Shown: positions 17,106 to 28,308, counted from the stretch's first letter. The stretch: DNA of 64,000 nt from [Haemophilus] ducreyi (GCF_900109315.1 NZ_FOJC01000008.1:1-64000), one strand, 5' to 3'. Notes: generated from the sequence alone by a model not told the origin. Made by a program: numbers and translations.

Positions 17106-18140
17106 ATGATTAAAAAAATCTTCTTTGCATTCATCTTACTTATTTTTATTACTACAGGCGTTATCTACTATGGTTATCAAAAAATTAGCCACTTAGCACA
17201 ACAACCCTTAACGCACCAAGCCAATCAGCTTTTTACGCTTGAAAAAGGCACATCTAGTCAACAATTAGCGACACAACTCTCAAAACAAGGCATTATTCAG
17301 CATAACGATCTTGATCTATTACCTTATTTGATCAAACTAACACCCGAACTTGCCGAATTTAAAGCAGGCACTTACTCACTTAAGGGCTTAACCACGCTAG
17401 AAGAATTACTTAAACATTTATGCATAGGCAAAGAAGTTCAATTAACCGTAAAATTGATTGAAGGTCAAACATTTAAACAATGGCGTGAACAACTTAAACA
17501 AGCGGACTATTTACAACAAACTTTACAACATCACTCAGAAGCAGAAATAGCTAAGTTACTCAATATACCTCACGCAAAATTAGAAGGCTGGATTGCACCA
17601 AATACTTATCATTATGTGCCTTATTCTACCGATATAGACTTGCTAAAACGTGCTTATCAACAACAACAAAAAGCACTTGAATATGCTTGGCAAACTCGGA
17701 CGCAAGACTTGCCATTAGCGACACCTTATGAAATGTTAATTTTAGCATCTATTGTAGAAAAAGAGACCGCTATTGCGAGTGAACGCCCACAAATTGCTTC
17801 AGTATTTATTAACCGCTTGAAATTAAAGATGAAATTACAAACCGATCCGACCGTTATTTATGGCATGGGGGATACTTACGATGGCAATATTCGCCGTAAA
17901 GACTTAACGACCCTAACGCCTTATAATACCTATATGATTGAAGGATTACCGCCCACACCGATTGCGATGCCGAGTGCAGCATCATTGAAAGCCGTTGCCC
18001 AACCAGAAAATACCGTTTATCTTTACTTTGTAGCAGATGGTTCAGGCGGACATAAATTCAGTAAAAGTTTGAATGAACACAATAAAGCTGTCCAGCAATG
18101 GATTAAAATTGAACGTAACAAGAAAAATGAGAACAAATAA
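17106..18140 (+). CDS. mltG: Endolytic murein transglycosylase MltG
   Basis: Membrane-anchored enzyme (formerly YceG) that cuts nascent glycan strands and helps set their length. I start it at 17106 ([14 protein letters not shown]), giving 344 residues with one N-terminal transmembrane anchor. An upstream start at 17058 would prepend 16 residues with no family support. A LysM-like region precedes the catalytic domain; the catalytic glutamate lies in [11 protein letters not shown] (about 214). [21 protein letters not shown] is typical. One base separates it from tmk. Confidence 0.95.
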   Translation: MIKKIFFAFILLIFITTGVIYYGYQKISHLAQQPLTHQANQLFTLEKGTSSQQLATQLSKQGIIQHNDLDLLPYLIKLTPELAEFKAGTYSLKGLTTLEELLKHLCIGKEVQLTVKLIEGQTFKQWREQLKQADYLQQTLQHHSEAEIAKLLNIPHAKLEGWIAPNTYHYVPYSTDIDLLKRAYQQQQKALEYAWQTRTQDLPLATPYEMLILASIVEKETAIASERPQIASVFINRLKLKMKLQTDPTVIYGMGDTYDGNIRRKDLTTLTPYNTYMIEGLPPTPIAMPSAASLKAVAQPENTVYLYFVADGSGGHKFSKSLNEHNKAVQQWIKIERNKKNENK

Positions 18141-18141
18141 T

Positions 18142-18771
18142 ATGCGTGGTAAATTTATCGTTTTAGAAGGTTTAGAAGGCGCAGGAAAAACAACTGCTCA
18201 TCAAATTATTTTAACACAACTGAAACAAGCGGGCATTCAGCAAATTGTACAAACACGTGAGCCTGGCGGAACACCGTTGGCAGAGAAATTACGCTATTTA
18301 ATCAAACATGAGTTTGAAGAACCGATTAGCCCTCAAGCTGAGCTATTAATGCTATATGCGGCACGTGCTCAATTAGTTGAAAATGTTATTAAACCTGCTC
18401 TCAGCACGGGTAAATGGGTATTAGGCGATCGCCACGATATGTCTTCACAAGCCTATCAAGGCGGGGGGCGTCAACTAGATGTTGCTTTATTAAATAGCCT
18501 AAAAGAAAGTGTATTAGGTCAGTTTGAACCAGATTTAACGATTTATCTTGATATTGATCCAGCAATTGGCTTGGCGCGTGCGAGTGGGCGTGGTGAATTA
18601 GATCGGATTGAACAGCAAAGTTTAAATTTCTTCTACCGTACACGCGAACGTTATTTAGCACTCACTCAACATAATGAAAAAGCCGTGATTATCAACGCTG
18701 AGCAACCACTTGAAAAAGTGACGAACGATATTCAACAAGCGGTCCAAAAATTTCTAACTTTTGCACAATAA
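18142..18771 (+). CDS. tmk: Thymidylate kinase
   Basis: Phosphorylates dTMP to dTDP for DNA synthesis. The 209 residues begin [20 protein letters not shown], with the P-loop GLEGAGKTT at the expected place. The DRH-type motif is seen in [17 protein letters not shown] and the LID segment in [11 protein letters not shown]. The ATG at 18142 was preferred over an upstream in-frame one at 18073 that lies inside mltG. It belongs to the conserved mltG-tmk-holB-ycfH cluster. Confidence 0.97.
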   Translation: MRGKFIVLEGLEGAGKTTAHQIILTQLKQAGIQQIVQTREPGGTPLAEKLRYLIKHEFEEPISPQAELLMLYAARAQLVENVIKPALSTGKWVLGDRHDMSSQAYQGGGRQLDVALLNSLKESVLGQFEPDLTIYLDIDPAIGLARASGRGELDRIEQQSLNFFYRTRERYLALTQHNEKAVIINAEQPLEKVTNDIQQAVQKFLTFAQ

Positions 18772-18783
18772 AAAACAAATAAA

Positions 18784-19770
18784 ATGGCATTATATCCTTG
18801 GCTTGAACAACATTATCAACAACTGACCGCAACCTTTTCAAATGGACGGGGGTATCACGCCTTATTATTTAAAAGTGATGTTGGCTTAGGCACAGAGAAA
18901 TTAATAGCACAATTTGCTGCTTGGCTACTTTGCCAAACACCAAAGCAAGATCTCGCTTGTGATCAATGCAAAAGCTGTTTATTGCTTAAAAATGGCAATC
19001 ATCCCGACTTACACATTCTGGAATCAATAGATGGCAAAGACATCGGCATTGAGCAAATCCGCGAAACAAATACTAAATTGCAAAATTTCGCCCAACAAGG
19101 CGGAAATACGGTTGTCTATATTAAAACCGCAGAATGCTTAACCGCAGCAAGCGGCAACGCCTTATTGAAAACATTAGAAGAACCAAATGATAAAGTTTAC
19201 TTCCTATTAGCAGCACCACAACAAACAGCTATCTTGCCAACCATTGCAAGCCGTTGCCAAACGTGGTTAATACATTCACCAGAAATGGCACTTACATTAA
19301 CTTGGCTACAAGCACAGGCACCCACTGCCACTCGTGAAGCCTGTGAGATTGCAATGCGTTTATGCCACCAACGTCCACTCATTTGCAAAACTTTTCTTGA
19401 AAAAGACCGCTTAACCGCACGTAAAACCTTTTTACGTACTTTTTGGCGTTTTTTTAACAATCGTGATGTTTTTCTACTGTTTAGCCAATTTGATAAAGAA
19501 AAAGCGCTTATTTTAGAACAACTGGAATGGTTAGAAAGCTTCTTCAGTGATAGCATCAAAGCAAAGTTAGCCATTACTAACGGTTGGATAAACTACGATT
19601 TACATAATGGCATTCTGCAATTCAGCCAACAACTTGATATAAAACGATTATTAATAGGCCATCAATTAATTCAACAAACAAAATGGGATTTACTAGCGGT
19701 GAATGCAATTAATCAGGAGTTAATATTATTAGCTTGTCTGACTAAATTAACGTTAAATGTATTTGAATAA
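18784..19770 (+). CDS. holB: DNA polymerase III delta' subunit
   Basis: Clamp-loader subunit; 328 residues. The four zinc cysteines are visible in CDQCKSCLLLKNGNHPDLH plus the first cysteine just before. The AAA+ P-loop position reads DVGLGTEKL, without the full GKT, as expected because delta' does not bind ATP. ALLKTLEEPN and the arginine-finger region around IASRCQTWLI are typical. It follows tmk by 12 bases. Confidence 0.95.
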   Translation: MALYPWLEQHYQQLTATFSNGRGYHALLFKSDVGLGTEKLIAQFAAWLLCQTPKQDLACDQCKSCLLLKNGNHPDLHILESIDGKDIGIEQIRETNTKLQNFAQQGGNTVVYIKTAECLTAASGNALLKTLEEPNDKVYFLLAAPQQTAILPTIASRCQTWLIHSPEMALTLTWLQAQAPTATREACEIAMRLCHQRPLICKTFLEKDRLTARKTFLRTFWRFFNNRDVFLLFSQFDKEKALILEQLEWLESFFSDSIKAKLAITNGWINYDLHNGILQFSQQLDIKRLLIGHQLIQQTKWDLLAVNAINQELILLACLTKLTLNVFE

Positions 19771-19808
19771 AAACCGCTTATTCCTCTTGCTCACAATAAG
19801 GATAACAT

Positions 19809-20597
19809 TTGAAAGATTTATTTATTATTGACTCACACTGTCATTTAGATGCTTTAGACTATCAAACCCACCATAAAAGTGTAGATGAAGTGATTGAAAA
19901 TGCTAAAGCGCGTGGCGTAGGACATTTTATTTCCGTTTGCACCACGTTAGGGCGTTTCAAAGCCATGCAAGCGCTGACAACACATCGCCCGGATGTATCG
20001 TTATCCTGCGGTCTGCACCCACTGAATATTGATGAGGAAAGCTTTGACTATGATCAACTAGTGGCATTTGCCCAAGATGAAAGAGTAGTCGCGATTGGCG
20101 AAACAGGCTTAGATTACCACTACACACCTGAAAGCAAAATATTACAACAAACTATTTTTGCTCAACATATCGCCATTGCTAATCAGCTACAGAAACCGCT
20201 CATTATCCACACCCGCGCTGCCCGCCAAGACACCATTAATCTATTAATCAGTGAACACGCAGACCAATGCCGTGGTGTGTTACACTGTTTTAACGAAGAT
20301 TGGGAAATGGCTAGCAAAGCATTAGATCTAGGTTTTTATATTTCTATTTCAGGCATAATTACTTTCCGTAATGCTGAAGAATTACGTGAGGTAGTGCGAA
20401 AAATTCCAGTCGAACGTTTATTAGTTGAAACCGATTCACCCTATTTAGCCCCTATTCCTTATCGAGGCAAACCCAATCAGCCCGCTTATGTGCGAGAAAC
20501 TTGTGAATATATTGCCACCCTAAAAGGGCTTTCCTGCGCAGAATTAGCTCGTATTACCACACAAAATGTGCAAGACTTGTTCAAAATCAGCTTATAA
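19809..20597 (+). CDS. ycfH: TatD-family metal-dependent hydrolase
   Basis: TIM-barrel hydrolase of the TatD DNase family; 262 residues. Metal ligands are visible in IDSHCHLD near the start, the glutamate in AIGETGLDYHY, IHTRAARQDT, LHCFNED and VETDSPYLAP. The start is TTG with AAGGAT seven bases upstream. It is the last gene of the mltG-tmk-holB cluster. Members are 3'-5' DNases or D-tyrosyl-type hydrolases; the exact substrate cannot be read from sequence. Confidence 0.9.
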   Translation: MKDLFIIDSHCHLDALDYQTHHKSVDEVIENAKARGVGHFISVCTTLGRFKAMQALTTHRPDVSLSCGLHPLNIDEESFDYDQLVAFAQDERVVAIGETGLDYHYTPESKILQQTIFAQHIAIANQLQKPLIIHTRAARQDTINLLISEHADQCRGVLHCFNEDWEMASKALDLGFYISISGIITFRNAEELREVVRKIPVERLLVETDSPYLAPIPYRGKPNQPAYVRETCEYIATLKGLSCAELARITTQNVQDLFKISL

Positions 20598-20652
20598 ATA
20601 ACAGCAGTGTTGTAAAATATGCAATACCCACCCTCGCCAACAGGAGTATGTA

Positions 20653-21192
20653 ATGAAACTTAGCATTAAATATTTTTTAATCTTCATCTCACTTTCATTC
20701 TTTAGCATCTTAGCCCTCACCGTTAACTATGCAATGCCAAGTTACGATGATACGATTGTGACAGGTATGGAAGTACGCCGTATGGATAAAGATGGCATTA
20801 TTAGCAAATCAAACCCTGCTGATGGACAAATCCGCGATGTTTATTTCCTATTTACTGAAAACTCAACCGACGCGCAAGGCGCAAAAGAAGTGATGGTCTA
20901 TCGTAATGAAGATACCGGCTGGGGCTTACCGCCTTATTTTAAATTTAGCTCAGCGGATTTACAGGCTAAAGCTCAAGCCTATGCCAATGAACGGCAACGC
21001 GTACAAATCAAATATTACGGCTGGCGAATCAAATGGTTGAATGAATTTCCCAATATCGTTTCAATTAAGCCATTAGCCGAAAATGAAACTAAATCCATGC
21101 CCTTTTTTAGCTACGTTTTATATGCCGTTTTATTGCTTTTATTTTTCTTATCTATACAAATGATCCGTGGCTGGTTTGATAACTCAAAATAA
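20653..21192 (+). CDS. DUF1523 family membrane protein
   Basis: A 179-residue protein with one N-terminal transmembrane segment (about 7-25) and a second near the C terminus (SYVLYAVLLLLFFLSIQMI, about 152-170). The central region, about 125 residues, should lie outside the cytoplasm. The YYGWRIKWLNEFPNIVSIKP block is what I recognise as DUF1523. GGAG precedes the ATG. No function is known to me. A strong terminator ends the transcript, so it may be the tail of the ycfH transcript or a single-gene unit. Confidence 0.7.
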   Translation: MKLSIKYFLIFISLSFFSILALTVNYAMPSYDDTIVTGMEVRRMDKDGIISKSNPADGQIRDVYFLFTENSTDAQGAKEVMVYRNEDTGWGLPPYFKFSSADLQAKAQAYANERQRVQIKYYGWRIKWLNEFPNIVSIKPLAENETKSMPFFSYVLYAVLLLLFFLSIQMIRGWFDNSK

Positions 21193-21213
21193 TAATTTGA
21201 ACCAATATCCGAT

Positions 21214-21251
21214 ACACAGAAACTGTTGTAGAATAGTTTCTGTGTTTTTTT
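21214..21251 (+). terminator. Intrinsic terminator after the DUF1523 gene
   Basis: A perfect 11-base stem, ACACAGAAACT at 21214-21224 and its complement at 21235-21245, has a 10-base loop and six T directly after. lpxH starts just downstream. Confidence 0.85.
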
Positions 21252-21264
21252 ATTTAATGAAATG

Positions 21265-21966
21265 ATGACTTATTACTTTATCGCTGATCTACACTTAAAT
21301 GAATCTCAACCCCAAATCACTCACCAATTTTTACAATTTATGCAACAAAAAGCACCGCTTGCTCAAGCGGTCTATATTTTAGGTGATTTTTTTGATTTTT
21401 GGATAGGCGATGATGAGCAATCTGTGCTGATCAGCCAAGTAAAGCTCGCCTTAAAAAAGCTGACCGCTGGCGGGGTAAAATGCTATTTTATTTGCGGTAA
21501 TCGTGATTTTCTATTAGGGCAACCCTTTGCGCAACAAACCGGCATACAACTTTTAGCTGACTATCATTTACTTGATCTATTTGGTGAGCGAACCTTACTT
21601 TGTCACGGCGATACGCTTTGCATTGACGATATCAAATACCAGCAGTTCCGTCGCAGAGTACACCAAAAATGGTTACAAAAACTGTTTCTCTGGCTACCAT
21701 TAACTTTACGCATAAAAATCGCCCAAAAAATTCGGCGTAAAAGTAAACAAGATAAAAAAAATAAATCGGCTGACATTATGGACGTCAATCAAGCATTTAC
21801 AGCACAAAAAGTACAACAATATGGTGCGACACGTTTAATTCACGGCCATACCCATCGCCAAGCGGTCCATTTTGAGCAAAATTTCACTAGAATTGTATTA
21901 GGCGATTGGCGGCCAGACAGGTCTTCTATCCTAAAAGTCGATGAAAAGGGCTTTGAATTTCTATAA
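21265..21966 (+). CDS. lpxH: UDP-2,3-diacylglucosamine diphosphatase
   Basis: Calcineurin-like phosphoesterase that makes lipid X in lipid A synthesis, acting at the inner face of the membrane. The metal-binding motifs are all present: [28 protein letters not shown] and HGHTHRQ. It is about 233 residues. Two ATGs in tandem (21262 and 21265) precede the conserved [10 protein letters not shown] take the second, but the first is equally possible. The gene starts only about 15 bases after a terminator, so its promoter must overlap the previous hairpin or lie within it. Confidence 0.95.
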   Translation: MTYYFIADLHLNESQPQITHQFLQFMQQKAPLAQAVYILGDFFDFWIGDDEQSVLISQVKLALKKLTAGGVKCYFICGNRDFLLGQPFAQQTGIQLLADYHLLDLFGERTLLCHGDTLCIDDIKYQQFRRRVHQKWLQKLFLWLPLTLRIKIAQKIRRKSKQDKKNKSADIMDVNQAFTAQKVQQYGATRLIHGHTHRQAVHFEQNFTRIVLGDWRPDRSSILKVDEKGFEFL

Positions 21967-22124
21967 TCCTCACCTAAGCGTGAGCGGTAAAATAACGCAA
22001 GCACAATAAGTATAAAAAGCATAATACTGACATTCTGCTCATAAATATTGAATGGAATTAGTTGAAAATTTATCAAAATAGGTCTAGTATTCGCATTTGA
22101 GATTAATTATCAAACGTAACAACT

Positions 22125-22517
22125 ATGAAACTACTTTATATTACACTCGGATTTTTAGCGATTGGCCTAGGGATTATTGGCGTTGTTGTCCCTGGTTTAC
22201 CAACCACACCTTTTTTATTATTAGCTTTATTTTGCTTCAGTAAAAGCTCACCTCGTTTACAACAATGGTTTATGCGCGGTAAGCTTTATCAAAAATATCT
22301 AAAAGACTATGATGAAAAACGTGCTATGACTATGAAACAAAAAGTCTGTATTTTGTTAATTTCAACACCGTTTTCCATACTTTCTTTTTTCACATTACCA
22401 AACATTTGGGGTAAATCCGCTTTATTAGCATTAGTGGTTTGCCAATATTGGTATTTCCTCTGCAAAATGGAAACGCTTCCGCCTGAAACAAGAAGTGTTG
22501 CGCGTTCAAACGCTTAA
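22125..22517 (+). CDS. DUF454 (YbaN-like) inner-membrane protein
   Basis: A 130-residue hydrophobic protein with an N-terminal helix pair around [31 protein letters not shown] and another pair near 85-115. The [12 protein letters not shown] motif followed by CFSKSSPRL is the DUF454 signature. No biochemical role is known to me. Its last four bases overlap the end of xerC, which comes from the other strand, so there is no room for a separate terminator. Confidence 0.8.
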   Translation: MKLLYITLGFLAIGLGIIGVVVPGLPTTPFLLLALFCFSKSSPRLQQWFMRGKLYQKYLKDYDEKRAMTMKQKVCILLISTPFSILSFFTLPNIWGKSALLALVVCQYWYFLCKMETLPPETRSVARSNA

Positions 22518-23428
22518 TCTTCCCGCTTGCGTCTTGCCCTTGGGTGAGACGCGTCATAAATTTTAGCTAGATGCTGAAAATCTAAATGCGTATAAATTTG
22601 AGTAGTCGATAAACTACTGTGTCCTAATAACTCTTGTACAGCACGTAAATCTGTACTCGCTTCCAATAAATGCGTTGCGAATGAATGACGTAACTTATGC
22701 GGATGTAAACGCGTTGCTAATCCCTGCCGTTCTCCCCATTTTTGCATTGCTAATTGAATGGAACGATGAGATAAACGTCCACCTCGTTTATTTAAAAATA
22801 AGGCATTATCCTGTGGATTAAATGATGGCCTTACCGTCAACCACACCTGTAATGCCGTTAACGCCCTGCTTCCAATAGGCACTATCCGCTCTTTATTCCC
22901 TTTCCCTAAAAGCCTGACTTCTGCATCGATTAGATCCATATCACCTAAATCCAACCGATGTAATTCCGCCAAGCGTAACCCTGAACTATACATTAATTCC
23001 ATCATAGCTAAATCACGTATATCGGCAGGCTCATCAACCTCTACATCAAGCAGTTGGCCCATTCTTTCTGCATCGATATTTTTAGGTAAATGGCGTGCTA
23101 CTTTAGGTGCTTTAATGCCAACAGCTGGATTGACTTTTACATAGTGTCGCTGGACTAAATAAGCAAACCATTGCCGTAAGACGACTAAACGCAAACCAAT
23201 ACTCTTGGCTCCCAACCCTTGCTTGTGACTTTGCGTTAAGATCCAACGCACTACACTGGCATCAACGGCTTGCCAATCGTCAATCTGCACAGTAATCAGC
23301 ATTTCACTGATGGCTAGAAGTTGTCGTTGATAATTGGTTAAAGTATGAGGGCTAACCTGCTTCTCAATACGTAAAAAATCCCAATAGGCTTGTGCTTGTA
23401 GATAAAGCTTATTTTGCTTGTTTAACAT
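22514..23428 (-). CDS. xerC: Tyrosine recombinase XerC
   Basis: Resolves chromosome dimers at dif together with XerD. The 304 residues contain a SAM-like N-terminal DNA-binding domain and the catalytic set: Arg in SSGLRLAEL, Lys in [33 protein letters not shown] with the nucleophilic Tyr, then TH. The small 23446-23751 gene sits 17 bases upstream on the same strand. Confidence 0.96.
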   Translation of the reverse strand: MLNKQNKLYLQAQAYWDFLRIEKQVSPHTLTNYQRQLLAISEMLITVQIDDWQAVDASVVRWILTQSHKQGLGAKSIGLRLVVLRQWFAYLVQRHYVKVNPAVGIKAPKVARHLPKNIDAERMGQLLDVEVDEPADIRDLAMMELMYSSGLRLAELHRLDLGDMDLIDAEVRLLGKGNKERIVPIGSRALTALQVWLTVRPSFNPQDNALFLNKRGGRLSHRSIQLAMQKWGERQGLATRLHPHKLRHSFATHLLEASTDLRAVQELLGHSSLSTTQIYTHLDFQHLAKIYDASHPRARRKRED

Positions 23429-23445
23429 ATTTAAAAAGTAACCAC

Positions 23446-23751
23446 TTACTGAATAGCATCAGTGGCAAGGTTAAGTTGCCCTATACGAATCCCAACATAA
23501 CCCAGTGCCACAGGGCTAAGATAATCGCCTAAAAATTCAAAGAGTTTATTTAAATCCGTAAAATACTGTTGTACTTTAATCGTGTGTTCTACTTTACGCG
23601 TAAATTCATAAGTTATTTTCGATCCATCAACTTGAGCCACTAAAGTAATAAACACACTTTCAAAAAAATGATTTACACTTCCTTCTTCCCCCGGATCACT
23701 TACCCGTACATTCCACTGATGACTAAATGAAACTTCTGTTTTTAATGCCAT
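23446..23751 (-). CDS. Unrecognised 101-residue protein
   Basis: I do not recognise this family. The start at 23751 ([15 protein letters not shown]) is preferred because GAGGGAGAAGAG precedes it; a longer reading from 23805 would add 18 residues without a good site. The product is soluble, slightly acidic and without a signal peptide, and is dominated by beta-strand-like blocks ([36 protein letters not shown]) and one likely helix ([12 protein letters not shown]). It lies between glyS and xerC on their strand, after a hairpin that may end the glyQS transcript. Confidence 0.7.
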   Translation of the reverse strand: MALKTEVSFSHQWNVRVSDPGEEGSVNHFFESVFITLVAQVDGSKITYEFTRKVEHTIKVQQYFTDLNKLFEFLGDYLSPVALGYVGIRIGQLNLATDAIQ

Positions 23752-23784
23752 ACTCTTCTCCCTCATCATGCTAACTAGCCATAA

Positions 23785-23820
23785 CAAGTAAGGGCGAGTT
23801 AACACTCATTCCCTTACTTG
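23785..23820 (-). terminator. Probable terminator after glyQS
   Basis: Perfect 10-base arms, CAAGTAAGGG at 23785-23794 and its complement at 23811-23820, with a 16-base loop. The minus-strand tail is only TTATGG, so efficiency may be low and the small gene and xerC downstream could receive some read-through. Confidence 0.5.
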
Positions 23821-23829
23821 CTTGTAACA

Positions 23830-25896
23830 TTATTGTAGCAATGAAATATCCGCGACTTCTAAGAACAAACTTTGCAACGTGCTTAAAATAGCTAACCGGT
23901 TTTGGCGTAAACTAGGATCTTCTGCATTAACCATTACATGATCAAAGAAGTTATCCACTGGCGTACGTAAATTGGCTAATTGCGTTAATACCACCGTATA
24001 GTCCGCTTTAGCAATTAATGGTCTAACTTCATCTTTTAAAGCAAGCACGGCTTCCGCTAAAGCTCGCTCAGTAGGCTCTACACAAGCGCTTAAATTGATT
24101 TCACCAATTGCAATATCTGCTTTCGCTAAAATATTCGTTACACGTTTATTAGCTGCTGCTAATGCTTCTGCTGATTCAAAAGTGCGGAAATGCGAAACAG
24201 CACGCACACGTGCATCAAAATCCGCAGGTTTAGTTGGACGACGAGCCAATACCGCCTGAATCACATCTACTGCAATACCTTCATCTTGATACCACGCACG
24301 GAAGCGACCAAGCATAAAATCTACCACATCAGCAACAACGGTTTTATTCGTTAATTTATCACCAAATAATCCGGTCGATTTTTCTACTAAATGGACTAAA
24401 TCTAATGGCAATTTTTTCTCCACGATAATCCGCAACACACCTAATGCCGCACGACGTAAAGCAAATGGGTCTTTATCGCCTTTCGGGTGCTGACCGATAC
24501 CAAAGATCCCCGTTAAAGTATCAATTTTATCCGCCAATGCCACAGAACAAGCCACTAAAGAAGTGGGCAACGCATCACCGGCAAAACGTGGCATATATTG
24601 CTCATTTAATGCCACTGCCACTTCTTCCGCTTCACCATCGTGACGCGCGTAATGCATTCCCATCACACCTTGCGTATCAGTAAACTCAAACACCATATTG
24701 GTCATTAAGTCACATTTAGACAGCAATCCTGCACGTTTTGCTTTTTGCACATCTGCACCGATTTGCTCTGCGATTACACCGCTTAATTGCTCAATGCGGT
24801 CGGTTTTATCACGTAATGTGCCTAATTGCTGTTGGAATAATACCGTTTCTAAACGCGGTAGTTGATCTGCTAAACGCTGTTTTAAATCCGTTTTAAAGAA
24901 GAATTCTGCATCCGATAAACGTGGACGAACCACCTTTTCATTCCCTTCCATAATTGCGCTTGGATCTTGTGGATTAATGTTTGAAACAAAAATAAAGTGC
25001 GGTAGCAAGTTGCCTTCTTTATCGTAAATCGGGAAATATTTTTGATCGCCTTTCATGGTGTAAACCAACGCTTCGGCAGGCACCGCTAAGAAACGTTCTT
25101 CAAATTTTGCCACTAACACATTTGGATATTCCACTAACGAAGTCACTTCTTCTAATAAATCTTGTTCAATACCCGCCACACCGCCAAGTTGTGCCGCTTT
25201 AGCTTGTGCATCACGTGAAATAATCGCTTTACGTTCTGCGAAATCCGCAATTATCGCACCTTTATCACGTAAAATTTGTGGGTATTCGTCTGCGTGTGAA
25301 ATTTGGAATTCGCTTTCGCCTAAGAAGCGATGACCACGAATCGTTTTCGCAGATTGCACACCTAAAATTTCACCTTCGATAAGCTGATCACCTAATAATA
25401 AGGTGACAGTATGCACAGGGCGAATAAATTGCACGGTTTTGTCAGCCCAACGCATTGGTTTTGGAATCGGTAATTTCGCTAATGCGCTTGCCACTATATC
25501 CACTAATAACGCTTTTGTTGGCTTCCCCTCAACCACAGTACGGTGTACTAACCATTCACCTTTATCGGTTACAATACGATCAGCTTGTGCAACACTAATA
25601 CCACAACCACGTGCCCAGCCTTCTGCTGCTTTCGTTGGTTTGCCTTCTGCATCAAACGCCGCGCCCACTGCAGGACCACGCTTTTCAATTTCTTTACTCG
25701 GCTGTGCTGTTGCAAGGCTTAACACTTTCATCGCTAAACGCCGTGGCGTAGCAAACCATTCTATTTTCTCAAATGCAAGCCCTGCCTGTTCTAACTCAGC
25801 TTGTATATTATCTGCAAACGCCGTAGCCAATTTTTTCAGCGCTTTCGGAGGTAGCTCTTCGGTACCGATTTCGACTAAAAAGTTTTCTGTTGTCAT
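23830..25896 (-). CDS. glyS: Glycyl-tRNA synthetase beta subunit
   Basis: Larger subunit of the alpha2-beta2 glycyl-tRNA synthetase; it recognises tRNA-Gly. The 688 residues match E. coli GlyS (689). The N terminus [18 protein letters not shown] and the HD-domain-like middle ([28 protein letters not shown]) are characteristic, with an anticodon-binding domain at the C terminus. glyQ lies 39 bases upstream on the same strand, giving the normal glyQS order. Confidence 0.98.
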   Translation of the reverse strand: MTTENFLVEIGTEELPPKALKKLATAFADNIQAELEQAGLAFEKIEWFATPRRLAMKVLSLATAQPSKEIEKRGPAVGAAFDAEGKPTKAAEGWARGCGISVAQADRIVTDKGEWLVHRTVVEGKPTKALLVDIVASALAKLPIPKPMRWADKTVQFIRPVHTVTLLLGDQLIEGEILGVQSAKTIRGHRFLGESEFQISHADEYPQILRDKGAIIADFAERKAIISRDAQAKAAQLGGVAGIEQDLLEEVTSLVEYPNVLVAKFEERFLAVPAEALVYTMKGDQKYFPIYDKEGNLLPHFIFVSNINPQDPSAIMEGNEKVVRPRLSDAEFFFKTDLKQRLADQLPRLETVLFQQQLGTLRDKTDRIEQLSGVIAEQIGADVQKAKRAGLLSKCDLMTNMVFEFTDTQGVMGMHYARHDGEAEEVAVALNEQYMPRFAGDALPTSLVACSVALADKIDTLTGIFGIGQHPKGDKDPFALRRAALGVLRIIVEKKLPLDLVHLVEKSTGLFGDKLTNKTVVADVVDFMLGRFRAWYQDEGIAVDVIQAVLARRPTKPADFDARVRAVSHFRTFESAEALAAANKRVTNILAKADIAIGEINLSACVEPTERALAEAVLALKDEVRPLIAKADYTVVLTQLANLRTPVDNFFDHVMVNAEDPSLRQNRLAILSTLQSLFLEVADISLLQ

Positions 25897-25935
25897 TTTA
25901 TTTCTTCTCTTATTTGCTAAATCTGACCAATGATA

Positions 25936-26844
25936 TTATTTATTACAACCAGGGAAGCCTAACGCTTCACGGCTTGCATAATAAGCTTCAGCAACACCTT
26001 TGGTTAGTGCTCGGATACGTAAAATATAACGTTGACGCTCAGTCACTGAAATGGCTTTACGCGCATCTAACATATTGAAACTATGTGCAGCTTTTAAAAT
26101 ACGTTCGTAAGCTGGCAAGGGTAATGGTTTTTCAAGCGCTAACAGTTCTTGTGCTTCTTTTTCGTATTGTTCAAAGGCTTTAAATAAGAAATCTACATCC
26201 GCATATTCAAAGTTATAGGTTGATTGTTCCACTTCGTTTTGATGGAAAACATCACCATAAGTCGTTTTGCCTAATGGGCCGTCTGAATACACTAAATCAT
26301 AAACAGAATCCACGCCTTGAATGTACATGGCCAAACGTTCTAAACCATAAGTCACTTCACCTGTCACAGGTTTACATTCTAAACCGCCCACTTGTTGAAA
26401 ATAAGTGAACTGAGTCACTTCCATTCCATTTAACCAAACTTCCCAACCAAGCCCCCAAGCACCTAAGGTTGGATTTTCCCAGTTATCTTCTACAAAGCGA
26501 ATATCGTGCTGAGTTGGATCAAAACCAAGCATTTTAAGAGAACCTAAATAAAGCTCTTGAATATTATTCGGCGAAGGTTTGATAACGACTTGAAATTGAT
26601 AATAATGTTGCAAGCGGTTAGGATTTTCACCATAACGACCATCTGTTGGACGGCGTGAAGGCTGTACATAAGCAAATGCCATTGGCTCTGGACCAAGTGC
26701 TCGTAATGCAGTCATTGGATGAGAAGTCCCTGCTCCAACTTCCATATCAAAAGGCTGTACGATAGTACAGCCTACATTTGCCCAATATTCTTGCAGGGCT
26801 AAGATCATGCCTTGGAAAGTTTTAACATTAAATTTTGTGCTCAT
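25936..26844 (-). CDS. glyQ: Glycyl-tRNA synthetase alpha subunit
   Basis: Catalytic class II subunit that binds glycine and ATP; 302 residues, as in E. coli (303). Diagnostic stretches are [18 protein letters not shown] at the N terminus, [26 protein letters not shown] around motif 2, and [19 protein letters not shown] at the end. Its 5' end faces roxA across a 197-base region that holds a head-to-head pair of uptake sequences. Confidence 0.98.
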   Translation of the reverse strand: MSTKFNVKTFQGMILALQEYWANVGCTIVQPFDMEVGAGTSHPMTALRALGPEPMAFAYVQPSRRPTDGRYGENPNRLQHYYQFQVVIKPSPNNIQELYLGSLKMLGFDPTQHDIRFVEDNWENPTLGAWGLGWEVWLNGMEVTQFTYFQQVGGLECKPVTGEVTYGLERLAMYIQGVDSVYDLVYSDGPLGKTTYGDVFHQNEVEQSTYNFEYADVDFLFKAFEQYEKEAQELLALEKPLPLPAYERILKAAHSFNMLDARKAISVTERQRYILRIRALTKGVAEAYYASREALGFPGCNK

Positions 26845-26897
26845 TGATAATTTCTCTATGCTCTAAAAAATGTTTAAAATGTTGGTCATTATAGCTG

Positions 26898-26953
26898 ACA
26901 AGCGGTCTATTTTTGCGAAAAATTTACCACTTTTTTTGCAAATACAACCGCTT
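26898..26953. repeat. Head-to-head uptake signal sequences in a divergent promoter region
   Basis: A full ACAAGCGGTC uptake sequence at 26898-26907 is followed by the inverted core ACCGCTT at 26947-26953, with A/T-rich flanks (TATTTTTGC and GCAAATA) that also pair. Elsewhere in the window such pairs act as terminators, but this one lies between two diverging genes, where termination has no obvious use. Confidence 0.65.
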
Positions 26954-27041
26954 AGCTAAACAGTTTACTGACAGAAAACAAGAATTTACCTCATTTATCG
27001 GTTAAAATGGCAACTCATCACAACAAATGCGAGGTGTACTT

Positions 27042-28235
27042 ATGAATATCCCATTCTGCTTACCTGAAAACATCACACCAGAAATTTTCTTACGTGATTA
27101 TTGGCAAAAAAAACCGCTTTTAATTCGTAACGGATTACCACAAATCGTAGGTTTATTTGAACCTAAAGATATGATGGAATTAGCATTAGAAGAAGAAATC
27201 ACCGCACGCTTAATCAAATGTGAGGACGAACAATGGAGCGTTAAAAATAGCCCTTTCACTTCGCACGATCTAACAAAATTACCGACTAAATGGTCGTTAA
27301 TGATACAAAATTTAGAACAGTGGTCCTTAGAGTTAAGCGCATTATGGCAAGCGTTTAATTTCATACCACAATGGCAACGTGACGATATCATGGTATCTTG
27401 CTCTCCTAAAAGCGGTACTGTTGATAAGCATTATGACGAATATGATGTTTTCCTTGTACAAGGTTTTGGTACACGTCGCTGGCAACTAGGGAAATGGTGT
27501 GATCGAAGCACCGAATTTAAACCAAACCAACCTATCCGTATTTTTGATGATATGGGTGAATTAGTATTAGATGAAGTAATGCAAGCTGGTGATGTATTAT
27601 ATGTTCCATCGCGAATGGCGCATTATGGTGTTTCTGAAAGTGAAAGTTTAACTTTTTCATTTGGTTTGCGTTACCCCAATGCTACAGACATACTGGAAAA
27701 ATTGGCTAATACGCTAACCTATCAACATGAAATAATGCCCAATGTTGACTTTAATATCCCTTTCCGCCTATCACCCAACATTCAACCAAACGCCTTACTC
27801 GATAGCAAAACAATAACCACATTGAAACAACAGCTTATTAATTTACTACAAAATTCAAATGAATTTGATACATTGTTCACCCATAGCATCGCTAGCGCCG
27901 TCAGCACTCGACGTTATGATCTACTACAAACAGAAAATGAATTTTACCCTGATGAAGTTCAAGAAATATTAGAAAATGGCGGTTGGCTTGAGCAAGATAG
28001 CAATGTAAAAATCATCTATACCGAAAACCCACAGCGTATTTATATCAATGGCGAATGGATTGATGAATTAAATCCAACAGAAAGAGAATTATTGATCCGT
28101 ATTGCAAACGGCGACACAATTTCTTGGAATAAACTTGCATCAAAAGTTAAAGTGCAAGCAGACTTAGAACTATTACTCGATGTAATCTGTGATTGGTTAG
28201 AAAATGGTTGGATCTTATTAGCAGAAGCTGAATAA
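27042..28235 (+). CDS. roxA: Ribosomal protein L16 arginine hydroxylase RoxA
   Basis: JmjC-type 2-oxoglutarate/Fe(II) oxygenase (YcfD family) that hydroxylates an arginine of L16, whose gene rplP is also in this window. It is 397 residues when begun at 27042, where GAGGTG lies nine bases upstream; an in-frame ATG at 27027 would place that site inside the gene. Iron ligands are in DKHYDEYDVF (His-x-Asp) and RMAHYG. The C-terminal winged-helix-like part completes the family length. Confidence 0.94.
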   Translation: MNIPFCLPENITPEIFLRDYWQKKPLLIRNGLPQIVGLFEPKDMMELALEEEITARLIKCEDEQWSVKNSPFTSHDLTKLPTKWSLMIQNLEQWSLELSALWQAFNFIPQWQRDDIMVSCSPKSGTVDKHYDEYDVFLVQGFGTRRWQLGKWCDRSTEFKPNQPIRIFDDMGELVLDEVMQAGDVLYVPSRMAHYGVSESESLTFSFGLRYPNATDILEKLANTLTYQHEIMPNVDFNIPFRLSPNIQPNALLDSKTITTLKQQLINLLQNSNEFDTLFTHSIASAVSTRRYDLLQTENEFYPDEVQEILENGGWLEQDSNVKIIYTENPQRIYINGEWIDELNPTERELLIRIANGDTISWNKLASKVKVQADLELLLDVICDWLENGWILLAEAE

Positions 28236-28277
28236 ATGCGGTCATTTTAGCCATTAATCCCCCCGCTTTAAACACAT

Positions 28278-28308
28278 AAAAAAAAGCTTGGAAAACCAAG
28301 CCTTTTTC
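28278..28308. terminator. Bidirectional terminator between roxA and rplS
   Basis: GCTTGG (28286-28291), an AAAA loop and CCAAGC (28296-28301) are flanked by A-runs on the left and T-runs on the right. Minus-strand transcripts see eight T, plus-strand transcripts five. It fits the convergent roxA and rpsP-rimM-trmD-rplS units. Confidence 0.85.
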
